A program made the position numbers and the translations under genes. DNA of 64,000 bases from CAWANF01 sp963783355 (GTDB taxonomy: Bacteria > Bacteroidota > Rhodothermia > Balneolales > DATFMH01). The stretch lies in the NCBI GenBank assembly GCA_963783355.1, contig CAWANF010000005.1, positions 615,515 through 679,514 of the forward strand, written 5' to 3'. The notes beneath the pieces are model-generated. The model saw only the letters and a program-made list of their open reading frames with translations. It had not been told where the DNA came from and made no database searches. Shown here in pieces: positions 10,653 to 20,211 of this stretch; positions within the stretch are counted from its first letter, which is position 1, and each line of letters begins with the position of its first letter.

Positions 10653-11819
10653 ATGAGAAGACTTTTTACATCCGAGTCCGTTTCTGAAGGGCATCCAGAT
10701 AAAGTTGCTGATCAAATATCAGATGCGATATTAGATGCCCTGTTAGCACAGGATCCCAATTCCAGGGTTGCTGTTGAAACACTCGTAACGACAGGCCTTG
10801 CCGTCATATCAGGAGAAGTAACAACGGATGCCTATGTTGATATACAGGAATTAGTAAGAGATGTCATTCGGGACATCGGATATACAAAAGCCAGCTATCG
10901 TTTCGATGCTGATTCTTGTGGTGTTTTGGTAACCATTCATCAACAAAGCAGCGATATTGCACTTGGAGTTGACGAAAGAGAGGAAAAAGAACAGGGTGCC
11001 GGCGATCAGGGAATGATGTTCGGTTATGCAACAAGAGAAACCGATACTTATATGCCCATGAGCCTTCAATATGCCCATGATTTAGTAAAAGAGCTGGCAA
11101 ATATAAGAAAAAATACAAACCTGATGCCCTATCTTGGTCCGGATAGCAAAAGCCAGGTAACGATTGAATATGACGAAAGTAACATCCCCAAACGGGTTAA
11201 TACGATCGTCATTTCAACCCAGCATGACGCCGACGTCTCGCAGGAACAAATCAAAACAGACGTTAAAAAGAATTTGATTTCAAAGATTATCCCATCGGAA
11301 CTGATAGATGACAAAACCGTATTACATATTAATCCGACCGGGATGTTTGTAATTGGTGGTCCGCACGGAGATACCGGTTTAACGGGCCGGAAAATTATTG
11401 TGGATACCTACGGGGGCAAGGGAGCTCATGGTGGCGGAGCTTTTTCCGGAAAAGATCCATCGAAAGTCGATCGCAGCGCTGCATACGCCGCACGTCATAT
11501 TGCAAAAAATATCGTTGCTGCCGGTTTAGCTGACGAATGTCTCGTTCAGCTTGCGTATGCCATCGGTATTGCAAAACCTGTTTCCATAAATATTAACACT
11601 TATGGAACCGGACGCGTAGATGATTTCGAGCTAGAAGATGCTGTTCAGAAAATGTTTGATTGTACCCCTTCTGGAATTATCAAACGTTTCGATTTACGTC
11701 GTCCTATATACCGTAAAACGGCAGCATACGGGCATTTTGGAAGAAAAGAATTTCCCTGGGAAAAACTGGATTATGTTGAAGAATTAAAATCCGTTTTTAA
11801 TACCGTTTCTTTTAAATAA
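10653..11819 (+). CDS. metK: S-adenosylmethionine synthase
   Basis: Makes S-adenosylmethionine from methionine and ATP. The 388-residue protein shows the family motifs: N-terminal [24 protein letters not shown] start (about 8-27), [12 protein letters not shown] (ATP-binding), the glycine-rich loop [19 protein letters not shown] and the C-terminal FGRKEFPWE. The 5' leader has no recognisable SAM riboswitch. A strong hairpin terminator follows 28 bp after the stop, so it is probably monocistronic. Confidence 0.97.
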   Translation: MRRLFTSESVSEGHPDKVADQISDAILDALLAQDPNSRVAVETLVTTGLAVISGEVTTDAYVDIQELVRDVIRDIGYTKASYRFDADSCGVLVTIHQQSSDIALGVDEREEKEQGAGDQGMMFGYATRETDTYMPMSLQYAHDLVKELANIRKNTNLMPYLGPDSKSQVTIEYDESNIPKRVNTIVISTQHDADVSQEQIKTDVKKNLISKIIPSELIDDKTVLHINPTGMFVIGGPHGDTGLTGRKIIVDTYGGKGAHGGGAFSGKDPSKVDRSAAYAARHIAKNIVAAGLADECLVQLAYAIGIAKPVSININTYGTGRVDDFELEDAVQKMFDCTPSGIIKRFDLRRPIYRKTAAYGHFGRKEFPWEKLDYVEELKSVFNTVSFK

Positions 11820-11847
11820 TCCCGGATCTTATCCATATTTTTATACT

Positions 11848-11883
11848 GAGGATGTTCTTTCAAAAGGGCATCCTCTTTTTTTT
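11848..11883 (+). terminator. Rho-independent terminator of metK
   Basis: Seven-base stem GAGGATG / CATCCTC (11848-11854 with 11869-11875), 14-base loop, followed by a run of eight T on the plus strand. Confidence 0.85.
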
Positions 11884-12082
11884 CCCAGCCCGTCTAATTT
11901 TTTTAAAAATATTTTGTTACATACTTGTACCCAATCTCTCTTATAGATACTGATAATTATCATCTGAACAAATGTGCACCGGTAAGCCTAACCCATTTTG
12001 GTAATTTGTTTTCATGCGATTTAAATCAGGTTAGACTTAATTAACCGGCTCAAAAAATCTTATATAAGTAAACGGAGCGATT

Positions 12083-13750
12083 ATGAAGAAAGGGCTACTA
12101 CTTTTTTTTGCTGTAAGTTTTATTATAACCAATTCATTATATGCTCAATTTAGCGTTGTTTCATCTACGCCATCCGAAGGCAAAACGGGTGTTGCGACTA
12201 CAACAAGCATTAATATTACGTTTAGCGCTGCTATCGACACCTCGCAGCACTTTGGTTTTAATGGGTGGGCGTTGGATGTTTTTGATATATCGCCATCAAA
12301 TGACATCACTATTAACAGCGTTACTTACAGCAAGGATCTCAAAACAGCTATTTTTAATGTCACCAATACGGCAAATGTCGATTTTTCATGGATCATACTA
12401 ACGGCCAGAAGCAACAGTGGTCAATATCTGGATAAGCCTTTTGTTCTCAATTATTCTACTTCCTCTTCGGGAGGAACAAATACGGTCAGCGGAACCCTGA
12501 CATATAATGGAACGCATCCTCATAATGCGGTGATTGGTTTAACAACCACACCCCCTACCTATCTATCCAATCCTCTGAAAATTTCATCCGGAACCGGAGC
12601 GTCGACATCCAGCGTAAATATAGGTGGAGCTCCAATTATCTTGTATAGCACCAATGTTTCCGGCACTGATGGCACATATACTATTAAAAATGTCAGAAAC
12701 GGAACCTATTACCCAATAGCTATAGAAGATGTAAATAGTGATGGGAATTTTAATTTACTCAATGGGGATGCCGCCGGATATCTCGATGCGAATCACGATG
12801 GAAACCCGGACAGTATTAAAGTTGATAATGCTAATATTAGCAATATTGATTTTCCGCTGAAAAGCTATGGTTATGCAAAGGCCAGTGCATATCTGTCAAA
12901 AGCGATAACAGAAGCTGCTAAATATGCCAATGATCAGCAGTTATACTATATCATATCAACCGATCCAACGGTTGGTAGTGATGGATTGGCAACTATCTGG
13001 GCATATATCTTTTTCTCGCCTACACAGAAATTAAGTACTGTTGTGTTTGGCTCGGCCGGAGGTGTTCAATCTGATACGACCAGTAATTATAATAATATCG
13101 TATCAAAATTAAATTCCTCCGGCTTTAATACCGTCCAGGCTAACTCCAAATTTGTCAATCCACTACCCTCGAATTTTGTGGATAGTGATGTAGCCATGAA
13201 AACGGCCGATGGAGCCAATACCAACAGCGGTACCAGCTTCAGAAATTATTACAGCGTTACCAACGATAGTTTAACGGTTACCATGGTCGCAGGAATGGCC
13301 GGGAAAAAATACCCGGCGGATACAACTAAAAATGTATGGACCATTACTTACAACGGGTATGAAAACCTTAATACAGCTGGATTTACAGGAACCAGTTATT
13401 ATGTCCTCATTGATATGTCTACAGGTAACGTATTAACGACGGGAGGAGTTGCTACCGGTATTCAAAGCAGTCCTGTGCAAAAACCATCTAAGATATCCCT
13501 GGAACAAAATTATCCGAACCCGTTTAATCCATCTACCAATATTGATTTTACTATAACACAAGCATCACATGTCAAGCTATCGGTATTCGATATTCTTGGA
13601 AGAAAGGTTGCCACGCTGATTAATAATAAAATGACGGCAGGAATACATTCTATTCGTTTTGATGCGAGCCGTTTAAGCAGCGGCGTATATTTCTACCGGC
13701 TCGATACCGGCGGACAAAGCATTACAAAAAAATTGACCCTGATTAAATAG
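12083..13750 (+). CDS. Secreted protein with Ig-like domain and T9SS type A sorting domain
   Basis: A 555-residue exported protein. A signal peptide (about 1-21, cut after LYAQ) is followed by an SbsA/Big_5-like Ig domain (about 22-125), with the pattern 'VVSSTPSEGKTGV ... INITFSAAID'. A middle region (about 130-450) has Ca-binding-like 'DVNSDGNFN' and 'DANHDGNPDS' stretches. The C-terminal sorting domain of about 80 residues has LEQNYPNPFNPSTNI, LGRKVATL, SSGVYFYRL and a KKLTLIK end. The protein is expected to leave the cell through the type IX system and be anchored at the surface or released. A clear ribosome-binding site (GGAGCGATT) precedes the ATG. Function of the middle region unknown. 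Confidence 0.85.
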   Translation: MKKGLLLFFAVSFIITNSLYAQFSVVSSTPSEGKTGVATTTSINITFSAAIDTSQHFGFNGWALDVFDISPSNDITINSVTYSKDLKTAIFNVTNTANVDFSWIILTARSNSGQYLDKPFVLNYSTSSSGGTNTVSGTLTYNGTHPHNAVIGLTTTPPTYLSNPLKISSGTGASTSSVNIGGAPIILYSTNVSGTDGTYTIKNVRNGTYYPIAIEDVNSDGNFNLLNGDAAGYLDANHDGNPDSIKVDNANISNIDFPLKSYGYAKASAYLSKAITEAAKYANDQQLYYIISTDPTVGSDGLATIWAYIFFSPTQKLSTVVFGSAGGVQSDTTSNYNNIVSKLNSSGFNTVQANSKFVNPLPSNFVDSDVAMKTADGANTNSGTSFRNYYSVTNDSLTVTMVAGMAGKKYPADTTKNVWTITYNGYENLNTAGFTGTSYYVLIDMSTGNVLTTGGVATGIQSSPVQKPSKISLEQNYPNPFNPSTNIDFTITQASHVKLSVFDILGRKVATLINNKMTAGIHSIRFDASRLSSGVYFYRLDTGGQSITKKLTLIK

Positions 13751-13770
13751 ATTGGGATTAAATATTCTTA

Positions 13771-13800
13771 AGCACTCCTTTGCAGGAGTGCTTTTTTTTT
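13771..13800 (+). terminator. Rho-independent terminator
   Basis: Perfect nine-base stem AGCACTCCT / AGGAGTGCT with a four-base loop and nine or more T on the plus strand. It closes the sorting-domain gene upstream. Confidence 0.92.
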
Positions 13801-13876
13801 CTATATAATTTATGAAATGAAAATCTGCTGATAAGCGTTAAATAAATAACTTTTTAGTATTTACGAATCTTTCCAT

Positions 13877-14536
13877 ATGAGCTTTTTTAAAAAATTCAAA
13901 GAACCGGTAAGCGGGTTTTCTCATTTGTTCGGGGTCTTTTTATCTATTATAGGTCTGTTTTTATTGGTCTTTCAGGCGGTTAAATCTGGTAAATTGACTC
14001 ACATTATAGCTTTCTCTGTTTATGGGATTAGTCTGATATTGCTTTATCTTGCAAGTTCGCTATACCATTTACTTCCGGTATCAGAAAAAGCAACCCTTCG
14101 ATTAAAAAAATTTGATCATATGATGATTTATGTTCTGATTGCCGGAACGTTTACCCCATTCACACTTATAGCTCTTCACGGTGAAATGAAATGGGGATTA
14201 TTCACCACAGTTTGGGTTTTAGCTTTCATCGGGATCATCGTAAAACTTCTTTGGATTAACGCTCCAAGATGGCTGTCCACATCATTTTATCTGGGAATGG
14301 GCTGGCTGGGCGTCTTTATGTTCCCGGAGCTTATCCATCGATTTAGTATTGAGGGTATCTATTGGGTTGCCCTGGGTGGGCTCTTTTACACAGTTGGTGC
14401 CATCATTTATGCATTAAAAAAACCAAACCCATTTCCAAAAATATTCGGCTTCCACGAAATCTGGCATATATTTGTTTTGCTGGGTAGTTTTTGTCATTTT
14501 TGGTCTATTTACGTATACCTGTCTCCTTTGAAATAA
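13877..14536 (+). CDS. Hemolysin III / PAQR family membrane protein
   Basis: A 219-residue protein with seven predicted transmembrane helices. It has the PAQR signatures: an N-terminal EPVSGFSHLFG, SSLYHLLP at about 58-65, FDHMMIYVLIAGTFTPF at about 75-91, and the C-terminal HEIWHIFVLLGSFCHF. The conserved Ser/Asp/three-His set is the putative zinc site of the family (related to YqfA/TrhA and adiponectin receptors). The bacterial role is poorly defined, with membrane homeostasis most often proposed. The 'hemolysin' label is historical. Confidence 0.9.
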   Translation: MSFFKKFKEPVSGFSHLFGVFLSIIGLFLLVFQAVKSGKLTHIIAFSVYGISLILLYLASSLYHLLPVSEKATLRLKKFDHMMIYVLIAGTFTPFTLIALHGEMKWGLFTTVWVLAFIGIIVKLLWINAPRWLSTSFYLGMGWLGVFMFPELIHRFSIEGIYWVALGGLFYTVGAIIYALKKPNPFPKIFGFHEIWHIFVLLGSFCHFWSIYVYLSPLK

Positions 14537-14619
14537 TTGGTAAATTATTGCATAGTAGGTTTTGTTTCTTTGTTCCATTTGCTATTTAGGATATTATTTT
14601 CTCTATAAATACCTAGTTG

Positions 14620-17508
14620 ATGAAAAAAGCATCCCTGTTATTTTGCACTTTTACTTTTTCATTCCTGCTATCATTCGGCTTGAATCAGGCTTATGGCCAA
14701 TATTATCGGCCGCCAACTATTAAATGGTACCAATTAAAAACACCTCATTTCCGGATTATTTATCCACTGGGAGAAGACAGTACCGCCCGCCATGCCGGAC
14801 GTATCCTGGAATCACAATACCCTGTTACTGCAAAATTTACAGGTGGTAAACTTAAAAACTTCCCCATTATTCTGAATGACTATAATGACTTATCAAATGG
14901 ATTTGTCACATCCATCGTTTATCGCATGGAAGTGGAAGTTCCGGCTATAAAAGGGAAAACGATGAATCCCAGGACAGGCGGCTGGTTTGAGAATGTATTT
15001 CCACATGAATTGGTTCATGCACTTCATGTATCCGTGACTCCGTGGCCGGGAATCTCAGCAATCATCAAACCATTTTCTCCTGATTACGCCCGATCCATAA
15101 ATTATAATGCCCAAATGGGATTTCATGAAGGATTAGCTGTATACAGGGAAACAAATGTTCGTCCGGATGTTGGGGGCAGAGGCAACTACTCTTTCTTCAA
15201 AAATCAGTTTTATTCGAATTTAGACTCTCCCGATCCCTGGTCAATGAGCCAGTTGTTATCTATTACCGGAGATAATCGTCCTTTTGATCGTCATTATATC
15301 GGTGGATATGAATTTGTGAACTGGCTCGATAGCACTTACGGAAAAAATACCACCCGGAATATTATCAATTTTGATTCCCGATGGCCCTTTTTAGGTTTGG
15401 CAACGGCTATGTGGTACCAAACCAAAACCTTACCCAGACATTTATATGATCAGTTTGAATCGGATAAAAAGAAGTATGAAAAAACCCGTATAGATTCTAT
15501 TAAAAACATAGGAAATGCGAAGTATTCTTTTTTAAAAATGCCCTTCAGGGGACCTTCGGTTCGACGTCCAAAATGGATTTCAAATAACAAAATTTTGTTT
15601 TACGGTTCTTTTTATAACGCCGAACCCGGATTCTGGATCTACAATATTTCGAATGGTAAAGTATCCCGCTTTTTGAAAACAAATATAGTCGATGATTATC
15701 GGTATGATTTTAATCCAAAAACAGAATCCATTTTATATGCCAATTATCGAAGAAGTCCTTTTTTCGACAATGACTATAAAACGGATGTGTACAAGGTTTC
15801 ATTAAAAACGAAACAGACAAGAAGACTGACCACCAATAAACGTGTTTTTAGCCCTGTTTATAATAGACATATCATCTGGGCTCTTCAAACGGATCATCAA
15901 TCAGCTAAATGGGTTACGATTACAAAAAACGGGCGTATTAAAGATGATTTAAGCGTTTTTCCTAATAATTTAGTAGCCATTCAACCCAATCCCATCGATT
16001 CATCTTTAATTGCCGTCGTTGCGAACAGAAATGGTGTCCAGGGAATTTGGTTTGTATCTCCGAATGATAAACAAAACATTAATGACAACCCTCCGGATAT
16101 TGATTTTAAGGACGCATCTGTCTTTGATCCGGTATGGAGTCATGATGGACAGAAGCTACTGTTTACGGCCGACAGAGGTGGCGTCATGAACCTGTACGAA
16201 TACGACCGGCTTCAACATTCAGTCATTCAGGTTACGAATAGTTTGTATAATGCCTTTGAAGGATCCTATTCACCGGGTGACAATGAAATTGCATTTGTTT
16301 CCCAGCAGGATAATTTTAGAAAATTATCCCTTATAAAGCGATCCGATTTTTTAAATAAACAAATTCCGGAACCCGTTTGGCATGCTGATTTGAATGGTAG
16401 AATGGACGCGCCAAGATTAGCTTCTAATCTTAAACCGGAATCTGAAACATGGAAATCAACCCGGTATCATACTGGTTTGGGATGGTTAAGGCCACGTAGC
16501 TTTTATCCCTATTACATTGGTAATAATACATTTACCGGAGATAGATTCGGTGCGGTATTCGAAAGTTCTGATCTGCTTTTAAAAAATAATTATTCCCTGC
16601 AACTAAGTACATCAAACAATCGTCTTTGGTACGATTTATCCTATCAGTTTTCCGGAATTTATCCAGGCCTGAAGCTTTCTCTATACAACCAACCAATGGA
16701 TTTATTAAGATCTACAAAGGTTAACAACCAGCCTCTTTTTTACGGATATGAAAAAAGAGGATTAGACATTTCTATTCCTGTACCGATAGTAACTAAAGAA
16801 AATATTCAATATTCTGCACTGACTGTTATTCCAAAACTTCGATTATTTGAAGAGCGTATTATTTCACAAGATGGGAAGTTATTGAATATTAATAATGGAA
16901 ATCAAAGCCGTTGGTATTCTTCTATTAGCGGAAATTTATATGCCGCTTATCATTGGAATCTGCAACAAAATATCCGGGATGCTCAACCAAATAGTGGAAC
17001 AACTATTTTCAGTGAGGTAGAACGTGATTTTAAAAATCAATTAGGTACAAAACGATCCGCACTCCGGGCAGGAATATTTCAATATGTAGCTCCCCTCGAG
17101 CGATACAATCAATCACTTCGACTGGGTTTAATTGTACAAACCCAAACAAAACATCCTCTTTTTGATACCTACGACATGGTTTCCGGTGGATTCCAGGATA
17201 ATGTATTAATGAATCTGAATAATGTTGCCAGCTTCAGCACAAAATATACCATCCCTATCCTTTCTCCGGATAATGGATTTTTCCTGGTTCCTCTATATTT
17301 ACAGCAGGTTTATGGAGAATTATTCACAGATACGGCTATGAACCTGAATTACAATGGTCTCAATAATCTTTACGATCATTCAAGAACGGTTTATGGTATA
17401 AAACTCCATTTTATAGCCGGATTATCAAATATTCGTCTCAATCTCGGTTTTGGATTGGGGTATGAACCCACACGAAACCAATTACAGGGATTCTTCACCA
17501 TTTTTTAG
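14620..17508 (+). CDS. Exported HELVH metallopeptidase fused to a TolB-like propeller
   Basis: About 962 residues. The ATG at 14620 is preferred over the TTG just before it. A signal peptide (about 1-26, ending AYGQ) is followed by a peptidase-MA-like domain. This has the zinc motif HELVH (about 129-133), and a downstream GFHEGLAVYRE probably supplies the third ligand. About residues 300-600 are WD40/TolB-like beta-propeller repeats ('FDPVWSHDGQKLLFTADR', 'EGSYSPGDNEIAFVS'). The last 300 residues are rich in alternating aromatic strands like an outer-membrane beta-barrel and end in a phenylalanine (FFTIF). The combination suggests a surface or outer-membrane protease. The substrate is unknown. 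A small lipoprotein gene follows 12 bp downstream. Confidence 0.78.
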   Translation: MKKASLLFCTFTFSFLLSFGLNQAYGQYYRPPTIKWYQLKTPHFRIIYPLGEDSTARHAGRILESQYPVTAKFTGGKLKNFPIILNDYNDLSNGFVTSIVYRMEVEVPAIKGKTMNPRTGGWFENVFPHELVHALHVSVTPWPGISAIIKPFSPDYARSINYNAQMGFHEGLAVYRETNVRPDVGGRGNYSFFKNQFYSNLDSPDPWSMSQLLSITGDNRPFDRHYIGGYEFVNWLDSTYGKNTTRNIINFDSRWPFLGLATAMWYQTKTLPRHLYDQFESDKKKYEKTRIDSIKNIGNAKYSFLKMPFRGPSVRRPKWISNNKILFYGSFYNAEPGFWIYNISNGKVSRFLKTNIVDDYRYDFNPKTESILYANYRRSPFFDNDYKTDVYKVSLKTKQTRRLTTNKRVFSPVYNRHIIWALQTDHQSAKWVTITKNGRIKDDLSVFPNNLVAIQPNPIDSSLIAVVANRNGVQGIWFVSPNDKQNINDNPPDIDFKDASVFDPVWSHDGQKLLFTADRGGVMNLYEYDRLQHSVIQVTNSLYNAFEGSYSPGDNEIAFVSQQDNFRKLSLIKRSDFLNKQIPEPVWHADLNGRMDAPRLASNLKPESETWKSTRYHTGLGWLRPRSFYPYYIGNNTFTGDRFGAVFESSDLLLKNNYSLQLSTSNNRLWYDLSYQFSGIYPGLKLSLYNQPMDLLRSTKVNNQPLFYGYEKRGLDISIPVPIVTKENIQYSALTVIPKLRLFEERIISQDGKLLNINNGNQSRWYSSISGNLYAAYHWNLQQNIRDAQPNSGTTIFSEVERDFKNQLGTKRSALRAGIFQYVAPLERYNQSLRLGLIVQTQTKHPLFDTYDMVSGGFQDNVLMNLNNVASFSTKYTIPILSPDNGFFLVPLYLQQVYGELFTDTAMNLNYNGLNNLYDHSRTVYGIKLHFIAGLSNIRLNLGFGLGYEPTRNQLQGFFTIF

Positions 17509-17520
17509 AAGGATATAGAT

Positions 17521-17967
17521 ATGCGGAAAAGATATTACCTCGTCTTTTTTATCCTTTTTATTTTCGTATCGTGCCAAAAAAAATCAAATAACGATTGGGC
17601 CCGATTAACACTGCAGGATTTCATGAAAGCCAGGATAAATAATGATACTACAACTATAAACCGGTTGATTTATCAAAAAAACATTCACAACATTAGTCCG
17701 GAAGATCCCTCTTTACCTGAAGATATAAAACCGGTCATTACGAACTGGAAGATTACCGGTACTCAGCCGGCCAGTGAAAAAAATGATGAATTCCTTTTTA
17801 CAATCCGAATCCATTTAAAATATGGAAAATCATATGATATAGCCGGTTATTATGATGAACTTATCGCAATAAAAAAAATAGACGGGGAAAATTTTAAAAT
17901 TATCAGCATTCAGAATGGAAATTTTTATCCTTCTGAAAAACAAATGAAAGATAAAAACTCACACTAA
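17521..17967 (+). CDS. Small lipoprotein of unknown function
   Basis: A 148-residue protein with a lipoprotein signal (MRKRYY, hydrophobic stretch, lipobox FVSC with Cys at about 18). The mature part resembles NTF2-like/DUF4878-type small folds by pattern only (an N-terminal helix 'ARLTLQDFMKARINND', then beta strands). A purine-rich ribosome site (GAAGGATAT) lies just upstream. It sits 12 bp after the HELVH metallopeptidase gene and is probably co-transcribed with it, so it may be an accessory lipoprotein. Its 3' end overlaps the convergent gene by 9 bp. Confidence 0.7.
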   Translation: MRKRYYLVFFILFIFVSCQKKSNNDWARLTLQDFMKARINNDTTTINRLIYQKNIHNISPEDPSLPEDIKPVITNWKITGTQPASEKNDEFLFTIRIHLKYGKSYDIAGYYDELIAIKKIDGENFKIISIQNGNFYPSEKQMKDKNSH

Positions 17968-18297
17968 TTTTAATAATTCATCGGGAACTTCCACTTCCAT
18001 CCGTAACATCAGTGCAGCGTGTGTCTTTCCCTGCGCATCCAGTTTTAACGAAACGGTACCGCCTCCGCCAAGACTATCGTGAAGAATAAAATTCAATGCT
18101 CCTAAATTAGGTAATTCGAAACGTTCCACCTTCCCATTACAAATGTGTTTCATGTGCTCTTTAACCACATCTGTCGTTAAGGTTTCTTTAAGAAACGGAT
18201 AGATATCTGGATGACGTGCAATTACTCCGACATTACTGGCATTTCCTTTATCGCCGCTGCGTGCGTGTGCAATCTTAATGAGTAGTACTTTTGCCAT
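17959..18297 (-). CDS. AtuA-related small protein (AtuA C-terminal ferredoxin-like domain)
   Basis: About 112 residues starting at ATG 18297. The further upstream in-frame codon is TTG and overlaps purM. The sequence MAKVLLIKIAHARSGDKGN, then VGVIAR and LGGGGTVSLKLDAQGK, matches the small domain found at the C-terminus of AtuA-like acyclic terpene utilisation proteins and as stand-alone ORFs. Its biochemical role is not known. It lies one base downstream of the purM stop on the same strand, so translational coupling is likely. Confidence 0.72.
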   Translation of the reverse strand: MAKVLLIKIAHARSGDKGNASNVGVIARHPDIYPFLKETLTTDVVKEHMKHICNGKVERFELPNLGALNFILHDSLGGGGTVSLKLDAQGKTHAALMLRMEVEVPDELLKLV

Positions 18298-18298
18298 A

Positions 18299-19307
18299 TT
18301 ATACAATGTAGCCGATGTTATAGATTTCTTCGCCTTTATTTTTGGCCCATTCTTCGATCTTTTTCAGGCTCTTTTTTGGTATTATCGCGATGAGTCCAAT
18401 ACCTAAGTTAAAAGCTTCTCTCATGTCATCATCCGGGACTTCACCGGTATTCTGAATAAGGTTAAAAATAGGAGGTACCGGCCAGGAATTCCAGTTAATT
18501 GCTAATTTCAATCCTTCCGGAACTACTCTTTTTGTATTGCCTATTATTCCACCGCCCGTAATATGTGAAAAGGCATGAATATCCGTTAATTTTTTTAATT
18601 CTGTAATGATATCCAAGATAAGAACGATGAATTTTAAGTAATGCTTCACCGACTGTAGAGTTTATAGAATTCACCTTTTCATTTACGTCATAGCGGGAAA
18701 AAAGTACTTTTCGGGCCAGGGAATATCCATTCGTATGTAATCCATTACTTTTAAATCCAATCATGATATCATCTTTACAGACTTTTTCTCCATTAATGAT
18801 ATTATCACGATCCACAACACCAACGATAGTACCGGCCAAATCAAATTCACCATCGGAATAAATATCAGGCATTTCAGCCGTTTCCCCACCAATTAATGCA
18901 CAATTATTCTCTTTACAGCCAATAGCAAATCCTTTAATAACGTCTTTAGCTATAGCATTATCGAGTTTACCGGTAGAAAAATAATCCAGGAAGAATAAAG
19001 GCTGAGCTCCACAAACAGCAATATCATTCACACAATGATTTACCAGGTCCTGTCCAACGGTATCATATATCCCGGCCTTAAAAGCTACTTTTAATTTTGT
19101 GCCAACCCCGTCTACACTACTAACTAAAACCGGCTTTTTGTATTTGCTAAAATCCGGCATAAAAAAACCACCAAATCCACCAATATTTGATAAAACAGAA
19201 ACATTATGAGTCTCTTTAACCATATCTTTGATAGACTCAACCAGTTCTTCACCAGCTTTAACATCGACTCCGGAATTTTTATAAGTAATATTTTTACTGT
19301 CAGACAT
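18299..19307 (-). pseudogene. purM: Phosphoribosylformylglycinamidine cyclo-ligase (AIR synthase), frameshifted
   Basis: Fifth step of purine synthesis (FGAM to AIR). Read leftward, the first part has the PurM hallmarks [28 protein letters not shown] and [12 protein letters not shown], up to [12 protein letters not shown]. It then leaves frame. The correct continuation [24 protein letters not shown] and RVVP lies in another frame and runs to 18299. Removing one of the two C at 18613-18614 on the plus strand restores a single reading frame of about 335 residues, the normal length. The start is taken as ATG 19307 (MSDSKN). All other motifs are intact, so either a sequencing/assembly indel or a very recent mutation is likely. 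Confidence 0.85.
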
Positions 19308-19346
19308 AAATGAATTCTTTTTCTTTACATTTATCGGGAAATACAA

Positions 19347-19770
19347 AGATAATGATTTTTTATTACCTAACAGGTAAGGTTTTTTATTTAGTTATTCACA
19401 GTTTTCCACAGGGTTATATTAGATTTATAAAATTTTTAAAATTCTTTTGTAGTAGTAGTACTCTGTGGATATGTTAATAACTGAATTATTAAGAACTATT
19501 AATGATATGTGTTTTAATGGTGGAAAACTTTGTGGAAACTAATTGGTTGAAAATCAGTAACTAAGAAAAAGGAAGACCGTGTTATCCACATTCACACATT
19601 ATTCAGACATAAGTTTTATTAAGAAATATTAACACAACGGAAAACTTTTTGGTACTGTGGGTAACTGGTAAATAATGTTGATTCTACTTTATAACTTTCG
19701 TTTGATTTACTAAATAATAGGTTATCCACAAATTACACCCATATAATCAACAAACTTTTAAACATTTTTT
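19347..19770. other. oriC: Probable chromosomal replication origin (oriC)
   Basis: A 424-bp gene-free segment between divergent purM and dtd, full of DnaA-box-like 9-mers. Exact TTATCCACA occurs at 19582-19590 and 19722-19730, TTATTCACA at 19392-19400 and TTTTCCACA at 19402-19410. On the opposite strand are ATATCCACA (19464-19472) and TTACCCACA (19656-19664). The box at 19464-19472 reads leftward into a short spacer, then TACTACTACTAC (19460 to 19449), then about 35 bp of almost pure A/T. This is the order box, DnaA-trios, unwinding element known from basal bacterial origins. Boxes on the other side (19392-19410) point inward at the same AT tract, separated by GGG. dnaA itself is not here. 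Confidence 0.85.
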
Positions 19771-20211
19771 ATGAAGATTGTTCTGCAAAGAGTTCGTAAT
19801 GCAACGGTTACTGTAGAGGGTAATATTACGGGAAAAATAGATAATGGATTATTATTGTTAGTTGGTGTTCATCCTGATGATTCTGACAAAGAAATTGAAT
19901 GGATTTGTCAGAAAATTTTAAAAATGCGCATTTTTGAGGATAGTGACGGCAAAATGAATTTATCGGTTCGGGATGTTAAAGGCGGATTATTGGTCGTCTC
20001 ACAATTCACTTTATACGCGAATACCGAGAAGGGAAATCGTCCAAGCTTTATAGAAGCAGCCAAACCGGATAAGGCAAATAAAATATACGAAGACATGGTT
20101 TCGTATTTTAAACAGAACAGTGATTTACAGGTTGAAACCGGCATTTTCGGAGCAATGATGGATGTCTCCTTTATAAATAGCGGCCCGGTAACGATTATTC
20201 TGGAAAAGTAA
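19771..20211 (+). CDS. dtd: D-aminoacyl-tRNA deacylase
   Basis: Hydrolyses D-amino acids (and misacylated glycine) from tRNA. The 146-residue protein is the standard length. It has the N-terminal MKIVLQRVRNATVTVEG, the catalytic-pocket motif SQFTLYANTEKGNRPSF (about 76-92) and the C-terminal Gly-Pro motif NSGPVTIILEK of the cross-subunit site. It is the first gene rightward from the origin, and its stop codon shares a base with the next start (TAATG), so the two genes are translationally coupled. Confidence 0.96.
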   Translation: MKIVLQRVRNATVTVEGNITGKIDNGLLLLVGVHPDDSDKEIEWICQKILKMRIFEDSDGKMNLSVRDVKGGLLVVSQFTLYANTEKGNRPSFIEAAKPDKANKIYEDMVSYFKQNSDLQVETGIFGAMMDVSFINSGPVTIILEK

